Below, one piece after another: positions 22,807-36,500 of a stretch of 64,000 bases of DNA. The notes beneath the pieces were generated by a model, which made no database searches, was not told the DNA's origin, and saw only the letters and a list, made by a program, of their open reading frames with translations. How positions within the stretch are numbered: the stretch's first letter is position 1; every line of letters starts with the position of its first letter. The translations under genes were made by a program, and so were the position numbers. Origin of the DNA: Mantamonas sphyraenae (taxonomy: Eukaryota; CRuMs; Mantamonadidae); contig JAPMXV010000050.1 in assembly GCA_026936335.1 (NCBI GenBank), forward strand, positions 62,001 to 126,000. The letters run 5' to 3'.

Positions 22807-24350
22807 TCACCCCTTTGTTTTGCGTGCAACCAGAGAACGCAGGCGCAGTAGCGCGATGCGCACACTTTGCGCCAGAGTTCGCAAGGCCAGCCAAACAAGC
22901 GCCAGATGAAATCCCAAAAACACAAAGATTTGACCCAGCATAAAGAAGCCATTGACGCGCAGCACGTGCAACATGCGCTTGCTGTCGCAGCTGTTGCGTT
23001 CCCCTTCGTGCCACAGCACACTCTGTTCGTTGACCATATTGAACTGCAGGTCCACCCCGGCCACCTGTTTGCCCGTCAGCGCATTGTGAATGGACACCTT
23101 GAGGACGTCACGCATCCAATCCATGCGAAGCACCGCGTAGTTTTTGCCCAAGTACGGCTGACCTAACCGCTGGTAGGCCGGGATCAGGTTGAAGAATCGT
23201 TCCCACACGCCCAAACCGCGATCAAATACAGCCAAGATCGACCGCATGCTGTGTGTCAGCCCAGACGATGTCACTTCAAGCAGAGGGCGCGTCAGAGGCG
23301 CACAAAAAACCTGGTTAAACTCGCTAAAGTGCACGTCACCAGACATCAACGCCACCCGGCGCAGCCCACTTTCGCCGATTAGCCGCAGCAGCCTGTCCCT
23401 CGCCTTGGGAAAGACAGACCAGCTCTCCTGCAGTGGGCGGCCTGCAGGGAGCACCTGTGTGCCCGATCCAATCAACACCACCTCGCCCGGTGTCGCTGCT
23501 GCCGCCCCCACCTGTCCTTCCAGCCAGGTCCACTGTTCTTCCCCCAGCATGTCTGCCGTCTCGTTGTGCACCTTCCAGCCCAACCGATGACTGTATTGCT
23601 GCGGTGTGCGATGGTACCGCACGTCCAGCAGCACAATGCGCACCGTTCGGTAGGGTCCGGCATGGATGATGTGCGACGACCACAGCCCGGCTTGCGTCCT
23701 CCTCGGGTCGTCCTGCCTGGCATCAAGAAAGTCCAGATACACTTGCTTCACCTCTTCTCGCACAGGGTTCTCGCTTCCGGCGTCGTTTAGGGCGTAGTCG
23801 TGGTCGTCCCACACTCCAAGCACCGGTTTCTCTGGGGTTTCGTCGTCGGTGTGATCGGTCGCCCCGTTGACGTCAGCTCCCGTCACCAAGCCCAATGCCT
23901 CACTCAACCCTCGCTGGATGGCTCAATGGTGCGCACAACCATGCGGGGACGCACTGAGCGCCTTTTGGATACCGGCCACTGCTTACCTCGCGCAGCCATG
24001 GACTCGCGAAACGCCACGTACTCAGGCTCTTGCTTCTGCTGCTCAAACACAGCCTTGACCTGCTCCAGGGGCCTCAAACGCCACAGCCCCGGTAAGGGCA
24101 GTCGATGATCTGCGTAGACAGCGTCCCCCAACCAGATGAACGCATCGGGTTCGGTCTTGCCGATGTTTGGCCAATAGCTCTGGTCTTTGCCTTGCTTGTT
24201 GCAACTGGCAAACACAACCACCGTTTCATCATTGCTCGACCCATCACTCATCGACGTCTCCTTGCCCTGAATACACACTCCACTCGATGCCACAAACATC
24301 ACTACAAGCAGGGTCAGCAACCCATTGCGCAGGGCGGTCGCGGTCGTCAT
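22807..24350 (-). CDS. PhoD-like phosphatase (metallophosphoesterase), membrane-attached
   Basis: Two exons, 24350-23987 and 23909-22807, give 488 residues. The start is the ATG just before a hydrophobic signal sequence (LLTLLVVMFVASSGVC, residues 11-26). Metal-site motifs in order: ASCNKQGK (48-55), DAFIWLGDAVYAD (69-81), LGVWDDHDYALND (152-164), and SGDVHFSEF further on. These match the PhoD-like alkaline phosphatase/phosphodiesterase family. A C-terminal hydrophobic segment (GQIFVFLGFHLALVWLAL) followed by Arg residues suggests a second membrane anchor, leaving the catalytic domain lumenal or extracellular. Splicing: donor GTAAGC is good, but the acceptor fitting the frame (CCAGCGAG) is weak, so the junction may be off by a few residues. 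Substrate not predictable. Confidence 0.85.
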
Positions 24351-24537
24351 CACCTTCTTGTTGCCTACCCATGCGCAAACAGCCTCCATTCCCCTGTTTG
24401 TGGCTTCCATTCTCCGGCGAGGGCTCGCGACACTCTCGCCGGCGTTTGCTCCATGCCACAGGAGACATGACATGGCCCTCTTGGAATCCATCGCCAACAC
24501 ACGTTCTTTCCACAACCCACACAACCAAAACACAAGC
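24351..24537. promoter_or_regulatory. Divergent intergenic region between PhoD and the giant coiled-coil gene
   Basis: 187 bases between opposed start codons. It should carry both promoters; no recognisable core element seen. Confidence 0.35.
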
Positions 24538-27500
24538 ATGAGCGATACCTTGGGCGCCCTGGCCAATGCCTGGGCTGATCCTACGAGGAAACAGCATGCA
24601 CTGAACCGATTAAGGTTTGTTTCTCGGTCCCCAAGTGTGAATGTGCCGATCCGTGGATCCGCTTTCTCACACCCACACTGCCCCACGCTCCGCACTGCAG
24701 CTCATCGGCAGAGAATACGCCTGGCTCCACCTTTCAAGCCATTTTGGACAGCATTGCCCAAGCTCCAGCCGACGGTGCGTGTCCACAAGCAGCCCAGCGA
24801 AATTTGGCGGGAGCTGATCTTTTTGGCGCCAAGACGGCGCGGAAAGTTGCATCCAGCGCCCCGTTGCCTACCGTCACCCGTTACGCTGACACTCAGCCTG
24901 CCCACGCCTTTCCCATGTACCTGCATCTATGCATGCCAACCACAGTATTGAGCACGGCATCGACACTGGCCAAACTGGGCCAGGTGGCCGCTCAGAACAA
25001 GCGTCTGCAAACACGCAACGCCGACCTTGCCAAGGCGCTCACTGCGGCTGTCGACATGAACCAGAACTTGAAATCACAGGTGGGCATGCTGCGAAACAAG
25101 TGTGAGCGCCAACAGAAGCTCCTGCAAAGCTTTGAAAGCGAGGTCGGACACATGGACGACCTTCGCAACGAACTCGCACGCCAACGGGCGCTTTGTGAGA
25201 GCCTGGAGGCTCAGATGGCAAGAAACAAAGCGGCCATGGACGCCATGCGAGCCAAAGCACACGCAAAAGACGCACATGGAGGGCACACACGACCGGACGA
25301 GACCGGGCAGCCTGCAGTGGTGCGCGTTCACGAACAACTTTTGCGGGACATTGCAGAAGCGAAGAAAGAGACAGCCAAGCGCCACGCAGAGGCAATGAGG
25401 CAAGCAAAGGAAGCACAGGTAGTGGATGACGTGGACCGTGAAGCACAGGAAACAGTGCGCGTGTTGAGTCACTTTGATCACCAACACGCCAGCGTGGAGG
25501 AGCGTGCCGCCATGACCCATCGCATGCAGAAAGTGACGCAAAAGATGGCGATGTATCGGCCCACACGAATCGGTGACCACGCACTACAAGAGGCCCAACA
25601 AGAACAGGAAAACCAGAGCCAGCGGACCAAGGCAAAGAGAAAACCCAGCAAGCAGCGACGTGCATTGACCCAGGTCAAGAACGCACCCGTGCACTCTGTT
25701 GCGCAACACTCGTCTGAAAGCGTGCACACGCCCATGGAAAGCCAGCCTCAGGACCTAGATGCCCCTCACAGCGCGTTTGCGCAGCAGCGATCAACAACCA
25801 TGCCAATGCCACTCGAAACGGCACTGACGGTCCAGGAAGTGGCCAAGAGAGTGGCCGAGCTGGATGTGGAACAGATGAGCACAGAGGAGCGTGTTGCTGC
25901 CGGTCGTCATATGCTGCAGGCTGCAGTGGCACTGAGCAACGACGAATCGATTCTTCGACCCGCGCCAGAGACCAACACACCCGGCAAGAGCATCCGACAA
26001 CAACAAGACAAAGACGTGGAAGTGAAAACCCCTGTGCGACTTGCAGAAAGCGAGCGTGTGGTGGAGGTTGTACGCGAGCTGGAGAAGATGGACGTCCGGG
26101 CGATGACGCAGGAAGAGCGCATCCAGGCCGTTGAGCGCATGCACATGGCAGCTCAAGCGCTTGAAAATGACCAATCGGTGCTGGGAAGCACTTCCACGCC
26201 AGCTGGGGAGGACGATTCAGTGGAGGGAGTTGGCCTGTTGTCTCCCATCGGTGCAGGATTTCGCGAGGAGATGGCCATGTCACCAAACCAGTCGCTGATG
26301 GTGTCGTTGATGCAGGAAAAGGCACGCAGCGCATCGGGTTGGGATGAAGTGGACGCTGCCTGGGCAACGGTGCAGCAGTTGTGCGAGAAGCAACATCAGT
26401 CGCAAGAGCTGCAACAGCACAAGGACGTGGTGGATCATGAGCGCATGGACAGACTGAAAGCTAGCCTGGCAGCGCAACACGACGTTGTCAACAGACTGAA
26501 CACAGAAGTGGAAACGGCACAGCAGCAGGCACATGATTGGAGAGCAGCCGCCGCGGAGTGGCAGGAACGCCATGCAGACGCCATGCAGTCACTGTCGCGT
26601 GTCGCAAGCAAGTTGGCACAACAAGAGGCACAATCTGTGCAACACCAAAAGATGGGCAAAAAGACATATGACCGACTGGTGATGCGAAAGAAAGAAGCTG
26701 CACAACATGCGCGAGAGCTCGCTGAAACAAAGGCTGCATTGAGCGACGCTCAGGCAAAGCTGGAGGCCCTGGAACGGGAACGAGATGACGTCCAACGTGA
26801 AGCAAATGCATTGGAGAGGACAAGCCGGGCTATTGCGCACGCTGCGGACGAAAGAGACCGACAGATCGCGCTTGTGGAGCAGGCGAGGGATGCCGCTGAA
26901 GCGCGTCAGAGAGTGCAGGCGCAACAGAACGAGGAAGACATGCGGGACTTGCGCAAAAAGGTACGCGATGAATTAGAAGCGATGGATAGCGACAGAAGGG
27001 AGGCACTATTGCAGGCGGAAGCAAAGATCAGGCGCTTGGAGGAGGAGAAGGATGCTGAGAAGAAGCAAGCATTGATGAAACTGGAGGAGGAGAAGGGTGC
27101 CGAGCAGCGCAAGGCAGTGGCAGCTGTGGAGGAGGAGAAGGAGGCTGAGAAGAAGCAGGCACTGATGAAGCTGGAGGAGGAGAAGGATGCCGAGCAGCGC
27201 AAGGCAGTGGCAGCTGTGGAGGAGGAGAAGGATGCTGAGAAGAAGCAGGCACTGATGAAGCTGGAGGAGGAGAAGGATGCCGAGAAGAAGCAGGCACTGA
27301 TGAAGCTGGAGGAGGAGAAGGATGCCGAGCAGCGCAAGGTGGTGGCAGCTGTGGAGGAGGAGAAGGAGGCAGAGAAGAAGCAGGCATTGGTGAAGCTTGA
27401 GGAGGAGAAGGATGCTGAGAAGAAGCAGGCATTGATGAAGCTGGGGGAGGAGAAGGATGCCGAGCAGCGCAAGGCAGTGGCAGCTGTGGAGGAGGAGAAG

Positions 27501-30500
27501 GAGGCTGAGAAGAAGCAGGCACTGATGAAGCTGGGGGAGGAGAAGGATGCTGAGAAGAAGCAGGCACTGATGAAGCTTGAGGAGGAGAAGGATGCTGAGC
27601 AGCGCAAGGCAGTGGCAGCTGTGGAGGAGGAGAAGGAGGCTGAGAAGAAGCAGGCACTGATGAAGCTGGAGGAGGAGAAGGATGCCGAGCAGCGCAAGGC
27701 AGTGGCAGCTGTGGAGGAGGAGAAGGAGGCAGAGAAGAAGCAGGCACTGATGAAGCTTGAGGAGGAGAAGGATGCCGAGCAGAAGCAGGCACTGATGAAG
27801 CTTGAGGAGGAGAAGGATGCTGAGCAGCGCAAGGTGGTGGCAGCTGTGGAGGAGGAGAAGGACGCTGAGAAGAAGCAGGCACTGATGAAGCTTGAGGAGG
27901 AGAAGGATGCTGAGAAGAAGCAGGCATTGATGAAGCTGGGGGAGGAGAAGGATGCTGAGCAGCGCAAAGCAGTGGCAGCTGTGGAGGAGGAGAAGGAGGC
28001 TGAGAAGAAGCAGGCATTGATGAAGCTGGAGGAGGAGAAGGAGGCTGAGCAGAAGCAGGCACTGATGAAGCTTGAGGAGGAGAAGGATGCCGAGCAGCGC
28101 AAGGCAGTGGCAGCTGTGGAGGAGGAGAAGGAAGCCGAGAAGAAGCAGGCACTGATGAAGCTGGAGGAGGAGAAGGATGCCGAGCAGCGCAAGGCAGTGG
28201 CAGCTGTGGAGGAGGAGAAGGATGCTGAGAAGAAGCAGGCACTGATGAAGCTGGAGGAGGAGAAGGATGCTGAGAAGAAGCAGGCACTGATGAAGCTGGA
28301 GGAGGAGAAGGAGGCTGAGCAGAAGCAGGCACTGATGAAGCTTGAGGAGGAGAAGGATGCTGAGCAGCGCAAGGCAGTGGCAGCTGTGGAGGAGGAGAAG
28401 GAGGCTGAGAAGAAGCAGGCACTGATGAAGCTTGAGGAGGAGAAGGATGCTGAGCAGCGCAAGGCAGTGGCAGCTGTGGAGGAGGAGAAGGAGGCTGAGA
28501 AGAAGCAGGCACTGATGAAGCTGGAGGAGGAGAAGGATGCCGAGCAGCGCAAGGCAGTGGCAGCTGTGGAGGAGGAGAAGGATGCCGAGAAGAAGCAGGC
28601 ACTGATGAAGCTGGAGGAGGAGAAGGATGCCGAGCAGAAGCAGGCACTGATGAAGCTTGAGGAGGAGAAGGATGCTGATCAGCGCAAGGCAGTGGCAGCT
28701 GTGGAGGAGGAGAAGGAGGCTGAGAAGAAGCAGGCACTGATGAAGCTTGAGGAGGAGAAGGATGCTGAGCAGCGCAAGGCAGTGGCAGCTGTGGAGGAGG
28801 AGAAGGACGCTGAGAAGAAGCAGGCACTGATGAAGCTGGAGGAGGAGAAGGATGCTGAGCAGCGCAAGGCAGTGGCAACTGTGGAGGAGGAGAAGGAGGC
28901 TGAGAAGAAGCAGGCACTGATGAAGCTGGAGGAGGAGAAGGATGCCGAGCAGAAGCAGGCACTGATGAAGCTTGAGGAGGAGAAGGATGCCGAGCAGCGC
29001 AAGGCAGTGGCAGCTGTGGAGGAGGAGAAGGACGCTGAGAAGAAGCAGGCACTGATGAAGCTGGAGGAGGAGAAGGATGCCGAGAAGAAGCAGGCACTGA
29101 TGAAGCTGGAGGAGGAGAAGGATGCTGAGCAGAAGCAGGCACTGATGAAGCTTGAAGAGGAGAAGGATGCTGAGAAGCGCAAGGCAGTGGCAACTGTGGA
29201 GGAGGAGAAGGATGCCGAGAAGAAGCAGGCACTGATGAAGCTTGAGGAGGAGAAGGATGCCGAGCAGAAGCAGGCACTGATGAAGCTTGAGGAGGAGAAG
29301 GATGCTGATCAGCGCAAGGCAGTGGCAGCTGTGGAAGGTGAATACGACATCCAGCAAGGGAAGCTCCTTTCCCAGATAGCGGACTCCAAGGTTGAAGCCG
29401 AACAAGGGCAGGAGATTCTTAAGCACCTGTCCCAGAGTGACAGTAGGCAGGCTGACGCCCTTGTCAATCTGCGCATGGAAGCCGCAGAACATGCTGCGAT
29501 CATCTCAAAGCTCACCGAGGTTGCCAGGAATATGGATCCCCATGAAGAATTGGAGTGTGAAAAGTGTAGGATGGAAGTTGAGCTTGTGGGCGAGTGCAGT
29601 GAGCATGTGCTAAAGGCAAGAGTGGAACGAGGCGCACAAGCGAACCAACACGAGTTTGCAGAGGTGGAAAGTACCGGGGATGAATGCGTCTGGGAAGGAG
29701 AGTGCGTCTCAAGGGATGAGAAGAAGCGAGGCTGGTTGTTGACCAAGTTGGAAGTCGAAGGGGCAGGCGAACAAGCCGGACGAGACGAGCAATCCGTCGG
29801 TTTGGGACGCGAAGGGCGTGCAGAGGTACAGCGTTTGCGTGGAGCGGTGCAGAAGGGCACATTTGAGATTCGACGCATGCGAGCCGTGTGGCAGAAAGAG
29901 AAGGACATTGCAGAAGCAGAACGTGAGGCGCTACAAGCGCGTGTCGACGAGCTGGAAGCCATTGCTGTACGCAAGCCTTCCCCTGGTCCCATATCCCCTC
30001 CCCACACAGAGAGTGGAGACGACGATCAACACGACTCGCTCATGGCTCTTCAGGACCAGCTTAAGCAGCTACGCGCAGAGAAGGACTCGGCAATTTCCAG
30101 TTTGATGCGAGCACGCCAAGAGGCAGAAAAAGAGGCCTTTGCTGTTGGTTGCGCGCTCCAGGAGCTCCGGAAAGAGAAGGAGCATGCCGTATGGGCTATG
30201 GAAATCCACCAGGATCCTGTCGCCACGCTTGTATCCATGCAGGAACGTGTCGAGACTTTGCAACGCAACAGAGATCAACTCGATCGCATGTTGATGTGGG
30301 AGCGCGAAGAGAAGGAGGCTGCATGGAAGTGCGTGGACACATTGGGCACGGCCTGGGAGTTGGCCGACAGAGAGGCGGAGGAACGGGCAGCCTACGCAGA
30401 CGAAACTTTGGGTGAACTGCGGTCTCAGGTCGAGCAACTTCTGTGCTCCAAGAACGAGCTGGAGGCCAATGTTGCCTCGCAGAGCAAGCAGAAGGATGAG

Positions 30501-33500
30501 CTTTTGATGGCAGTTCAGGAAGCTCAACAAAGGAATGCGGCCCTCGAAAGTGAGCAACAGAACCTGCAACACCTGCACGAAGAACTGGAAAAGAGTCATG
30601 CACAAACCATTGAATCAATGGAAACGCACACAGCCAAGCTGGAGAAGAAGTTGGACAATATGCGTGCACGACGCAAGAAGGAGGGCGAGCAGCACGCTGC
30701 ATCGCAGGCACGACTCCGTGCCGCTCTGGCCAGTGCAGAGGGCAACATGGTGAAGATTCTCCAAGCATGCAAGGCCTCACAGGACGAGATGGATGCTGCT
30801 GAAGAAGCACTAAAAAAGGCAGACATGGAGGTACAGCAACTTCAAGCGCGCGTGCGAGAGCTGGAAACGACATCACAGCAGCAAAAGGAAGCAATCATCC
30901 GAGCAGTGGCACGGGCTACAAACTCCTCCCTCCAAGATGAGGAGGTTTCCGACGTCCAAGCCATCGATGGCCTTCAAGAGCTGGTCAATCAGATTGAAAC
31001 CGAACAGAACCAGAACAAGGCGATGCGTGCAAAGAACGAGGAGCTGCGGCGTCATGTTGCACAGTTGCGAAGCGAAAAGGACGCAGCCATCTCGAGGCTG
31101 ATGCGGGCACGCCAGCAAGCTGAGAAAGAGGCGCATCGCCTTGGCGAGGCATTGCGCAGGGCGCAGGAAGAGCGCGAGCATCATCAGAGCACAATCGACC
31201 ACCTTGCAAGCGATCAGGGACAAAGTGTGTCCACACATATCGTCACTAAACAGACACCGGCAAGTGCACAGTCGTACGTGCGTGAGCTGGAGAACCAGCG
31301 TGACGTTCTCGACCGCATGGTGGCTGGGTCACAGGAAGACACGCGCATCGCGTTGCGTTCTTTGGAAGAGGCCTGGGAGCAAGTCGAGAAGGCCGCTACG
31401 GAGAACTCAAACCATATGAAGCACGTTGCCGCGCTGGAGGGCGAACTTTGCCGTCTTCGGGAAATCGTGGCATCCGCAGACGAGGAAAGAGAAGGAAAAG
31501 GAACCAACGTGGCCGCGATGATCACTGTGCAAGGACCAAAGGAACGCGAGATGCAGGCCACGTACACCGGCACTTTGCAATCCACCGAGATGTCACGGCT
31601 GCTCCGTGGGAGCAGAGCACACACAGAGGCTCTGGAACAAGAGAGGAACAGACTGGAGCAACAGGTTTCCGAACAGAAGGAGGTCATGCAACAGCTGCAG
31701 CGCCGTCTGGACAACCACGACAGAAAGCACGAGCACCACCGCACAGAACTGACACAGGCCATGTCCAGTGCAGTTTCAGCAATGCACGTGGCACAGGAAG
31801 ACGCACAAGCGCAGTCCACAGCCATGCAAAAAGTGGTGGAGGAACTGGAAGAGAACACAAGCATTATCGCCTCCCTGGAAGAAGACTTGAACAGAGAAAG
31901 GCTGAGATCGACCCAAGCGCAACAGAGAATTGAAGAGCTGACAGCACAACTGCAAATGACGAGAGAAGCCACGGCGGAGCAGCTTACAGAGGTCACTGAG
32001 GAGAAGCAGGTTGTTGCCACGCAGCTGGCAGATGTGACTGACGAGAAGGAGACAGTGACGAAGCAGCTGGCAGAGGTGACCGAAGAGAAGGAGACCGCCG
32101 TGAAGAAGCTTGCAGAGGGGACTGAGGAGAAGGAGGCTGTGACCAAGCAGCTGGCCGAGATGGTTGAGGAGAAGGAGGCTGTAACCAAGCAGCTGGCAGA
32201 TGTGACCGAGGAGAAGGAGACCGCCGTGAAGAAGCTGGCGGCGACCAAGGCATCCAAAGTACGCAGTGAAGAAGCACTGGAGGCAAAGGTGGCAGAGCTT
32301 GTGCAAGAAGTGTCCGAGGCACGATCGCGATCAGAGAGGCTGGCGGAGATTGAGGATGTGGACAAGCGTGTGCGGGCAGCCAACGAAGAGTTGCAGAAGG
32401 AGAATGCGACATTGCGGGAAGAGAAATCTGCTTGGAAGGAGGAGATGAGGAAGTACGAAGAACGGGCAGTTGTGGCAGAAGAGGAGGTGGAACGAGTTGA
32501 GGCGGAGATTGTATTGGTGAGAGAGGAGGTTGTGAAGGAGAGGGCGGAGAGGGAGGCTGTGGCCAAGCAGCTGGCAGATGTGACTGAGGAGAAGGAAACC
32601 ACCGTGAAGCAGCTTGCCGAGGTGACTGAGGAGAAGGAGACAGCCGTGAAGCAGGTGGCAGAGGTGATTGAGGAGAAGGAGGCTGTGACCAAGCAGCTGG
32701 CCGAGATGGTTGAGGAGAAGGAGGCTGTAACCAAGCAGCTGGCAGATGTGACCGAGGAGAAGGAGACCGCCGTGAAGAAGCTGGCGGCGACCAAGGCATC
32801 CAAAGTACGCAGTGAAGAAGCACTGGATGCAAAGGTGGCAGAGCTTGTGCAAGAAGTGTCCGAGGCACGATCGCGATCAGAGAGGCTGGCGGAGATTGAG
32901 GATGTGGACAAGCGTGTGCGGGCAGCCAACGAAGAGTTGCAGAAGGAGAATGCGACATTGCGGGAAGGGAAATCTGCTTGGAAGGAGGAGATGAAGAAGT
33001 ACGAGGAACGGGCAGTTGTGGCAGAGGAGGAGGTGGAACGAGTTGAAGCGGAGATTGTATCGGTGAGAGAGGAGGTTGTGAAGGAGAGGGCGGAGAGGGA
33101 GGCTGTGGCCAAGCAGCTGGCAGATGTGACTGAGGAGAAGGAGGCTGTAACCAAGCAGCTGGCAGATGTGACTGAGGAGAAGGAAACCACCGTGAAGCAG
33201 CTTGCCGAGGTGACTGAGGAGAAGGAGACAGCCGTGAAGCAGCTGGCAGAGGTGATTGAGGAGAAGGAGGCTGTGACCAAGCAGGTGGCAGAGGTGACTG
33301 AGGAGAAGGAGGCTGTGACCAAGCAGCTGGCCGAGATGGTTGAGGAGAAGGAGGCTGTAACCAAGCAGCTGGCAGATGTGACCGAGGAGAAGGAGACCGC
33401 CGTGAAGAAGCTGGCGGCGACCAAGGCATCCAAAGTACGCAGTGAAGAAGCACTGGATGCAAAGGTGGCAGAGCTTGTGCAAGAAGTGTCCGAGGCACGA

Positions 33501-36500
33501 TCGCGATCAGAGAGGCTGGCGGAGATTGAGGATGTGGACAAGCGTGTGCGGGCAGCCAACGAAGAGTTGCAGAAGGAGAATGCGACATTGCGGGAAGAGA
33601 AATCTGCTTGGAAGGAGGAGATGAAGAAGTACGAGGAACGGGCAGTTGTGGCAGAGGAGGAGGTGGAACGAGTTGAGGCGGAGATTGTATTGGTGAGAGA
33701 GGAGATTGTGAAGGAGAGGGCGGAGAGGGAGGCTGTGGCCAAGCAGCTGGCAGATGTGACTGAGGAGAAGGAAACCACCGTGAAGCAGCTTGCCGAGGTG
33801 ACTGAGGAGAAGGAGACAGCCGTGAAGCAGCTGGCAGAGGTGATTGAGGAGAAGGAGGCTGTGACCAAGCAGGTGGCAGAGGTGACTGAGGAGAAGGAGG
33901 CTGTGACCAAGCAGCTGGCCGAGATGGTTGAGGAGAAGGAGGCTGTAACCAAGCAGCTGGCAGATGTGACCGAGGAGAAGGAGACCGCCGTGAAGAAGCT
34001 GGCGGCGACCAAGGCATCCAAAGTACGCAGTGAAGAAGCACTGGATGCAAAGGTGGCAGAGCTTGTGCAAGAAGTGTCCGAGGCACGATCGCGATCAGAG
34101 AGGCTGGCGGAGATTGAGGATGTGGACAAGCGTGTGCGGGCAGCCAACGAAGAGTTGCAGAAGGAGAATGCGACATTGCGGGAAGGGAAATCTGCTTGGA
34201 AGGAGGAGATGAAGAAGTACGAGGAACGGGCAGTTGTGGCAGAGGAGGAGGTGGAACGAGTTGAAGCGGAGATTGTATCGGTGAGAGAGGAGGTTGTGAA
34301 GGAGAGGGCGGAGAGGGAGGCTGTGGCCAAGCAGCTGGCAGATGTGACTGAGGAGAAGGAGGCTGTAACCAAGCAGCTGGCAGATGTGACTGAGGAGAAG
34401 GAAACCACCGTGAAGCAGCTTGCCGAGGTGACTGAGGAGAAGGAGACAGCCGTGAAGCAGCTGGCAGAGGTGATTGAGGAGAAGGAGGCTGTGACCAAGC
34501 AGGTGGCAGAGGTGACTGAGGAGAAGGAGGCTGTGACCAAGCAGCTGGCCGAGATGGTTGAGGAGAAGGAGGCTGTAACCAAGCAGCTGGCAGATGTGAC
34601 CGAGGAGAAGGAGACCGCCGTGAAGAAGCTGGCGGCGACCAAGGCATCCAAAGTACGCAGTGAAGAAGCACTGGATGCAAAGGTGGCAGAGCTTGTGCAA
34701 GAAGTGTCCGAGGCACGATCGCGATCAGAGAGGCTGGCGGAGATTGAGGATGTGGACAAGCGTGTGCGGGCAGCCAACGAAGAGTTGCAGAAGGAGAATG
34801 CGACATTGCGGGAAGAGAAATCTGCTTGGAAGGAGGAGATGAAGAAGTACGAGGAACGGGCAGTTGTGGCAGAGGAGGAGGTGGAACGAGTTGAGGCGGA
34901 GATTGTATTGGTGAGAGAGGAGATTGTGAAGGAGAGGGCGGAGAGGGAGGCTGTGGCCAAGCAGCTGGCAGATGTGACTGAGGAGAAGGAAACCACCGTG
35001 AAGCAGCTTGCCGAGGTGACTGAGGAGAAGGAGACAGCCGTGAAGCAGGTGGCAGAGGTGACCGAGGAGAAGGAGACCGCCGTGAAGCAGCTTGCAGAGG
35101 GGACTGAGGAGAAGGAGGCTGTGACCAAGCAGCTGGCCGAGATGGTTGAGGAGAAGGAGGCTGTAACCAAGCAGCTGGCAGATGTGACCGAGGAGAGGGA
35201 GACCGCCGTGAAGAAGCTTGCCGAGGTGACTGAGGAGAAGGAGACAGCCGTGAAGCAGCTGGCAGAGGTGATTGAGGAGAAGGAGGCTGTAACCAAGCAG
35301 CTGGCAGATGTGACCGAGGAGAAGGAGACCGCCGTGAAGAAGCTGGCGGCGACCAAGGCATCCAAAGTACGCAGTGAAGAAGCACTGGATGCAAAGGTGG
35401 CAGAGCTTGTGCAAGAAGTGTCCGAGGCACGATCGCGATCAGAGAGGCTGGCGGAGATTGAGGATGTGGACAAGCGTGTGCGGGCAGCCAACGAAGAGTT
35501 GCAGAAGGAGAATGCGACATTGCGGGAAGAGAAATCTGCTTGGAAGGAGGAGATGAAGAAGTACGAGGAACGGGCAGTTGTGGCAGAGGAGGAGGTGGAA
35601 CGAGTTGAAGCGGAGATTGTATCGGTGAGAGAGGAGGTTGTGAAGGAGAGGGCGGAGAAGGAGACTGTGGCCAAGCAGCTGGCAGATGTGACTGAGGAGA
35701 AGGAGGCTGTAACCAAGCAGCTGGCAGATGTGACTGAGGAGAAGGAAACCACCGTGAAGCAGCTTGCCGAGGTGACTGAGGAGAAGGAGACAGTGACGAA
35801 GCAGCTGGCCGAGATGGTTGAGGAGAAGGAGGCTGTAACCAGGCAGCTGGCAGAGGTGACTGAGGAGAAGGACACTATGGCCAAGGAGCTGGCACAGGTC
35901 GCTGAGGAGAAGGACACTGTGACGAAGCAGCTGGAAGAGGTTGCTGAGGAGAATGACAGTGTCGGTGCGACTCTGGCAGCTGAGAAGCGTACTGCGGAAG
36001 CACTGCGGGAAGAACTTGCCTTGTCTGTGTCTGCGCAGGACGAGATGCGTCGTGAATGGGCTGATGAGATGGCGGCGATGGAGAAGCAACTGCAGGAAGT
36101 GCGAGCGGAGGCGGATAGACAGGTGGAGATGATCGCAGCGTTGGAAGAGGTTGCAAGGAACATGGATCCGCACGAGGAGAAAGAGTGCGCACGATGCATG
36201 GGAGAGCTTGCGCTTGTTGGGGAATGGAGTGAGCATGTGGCGAAGAGCAGGGTGGAGGGCAGGAGCCAGGTTGGTGGAGACGAGTACGCGGAGGTGGATG
36301 AGGAGGGTGGAGAGTGGGCATGGGAGGTAGAAATGGTGGCGAGCGATGGGAAGAAGCGGCGAGGATGGCAGCTGAGCAAGATGGAAGTTGAGGGAGGAGG
36401 AGAAGAAAGCGGCCAAGGTGGGGAGAGTGGAGTTGGCCTTGGAAGCGATGGGCGTGCGGCTGTGCAGCGTCTGCGAGGCGATGTGCAGAAGGAACGATTT

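Noticed and set aside
27038-29335. Direct repeats that could suggest a CRISPR array or satellite
   Set aside because: Units are contiguous with no spacers, lie within an open coding frame, and vary mostly at synonymous positions. The genome is eukaryotic.
31214-36379. Antisense open frame of 1,721 codons and other long minus-strand frames across 27-57 kb
   Set aside because: Glu/Lys-rich sense repeats (GAG, AAG) read in reverse as Ser/Phe/Leu/Pro repeats without stops. They follow the sense repeat units exactly and lack start context or domains.
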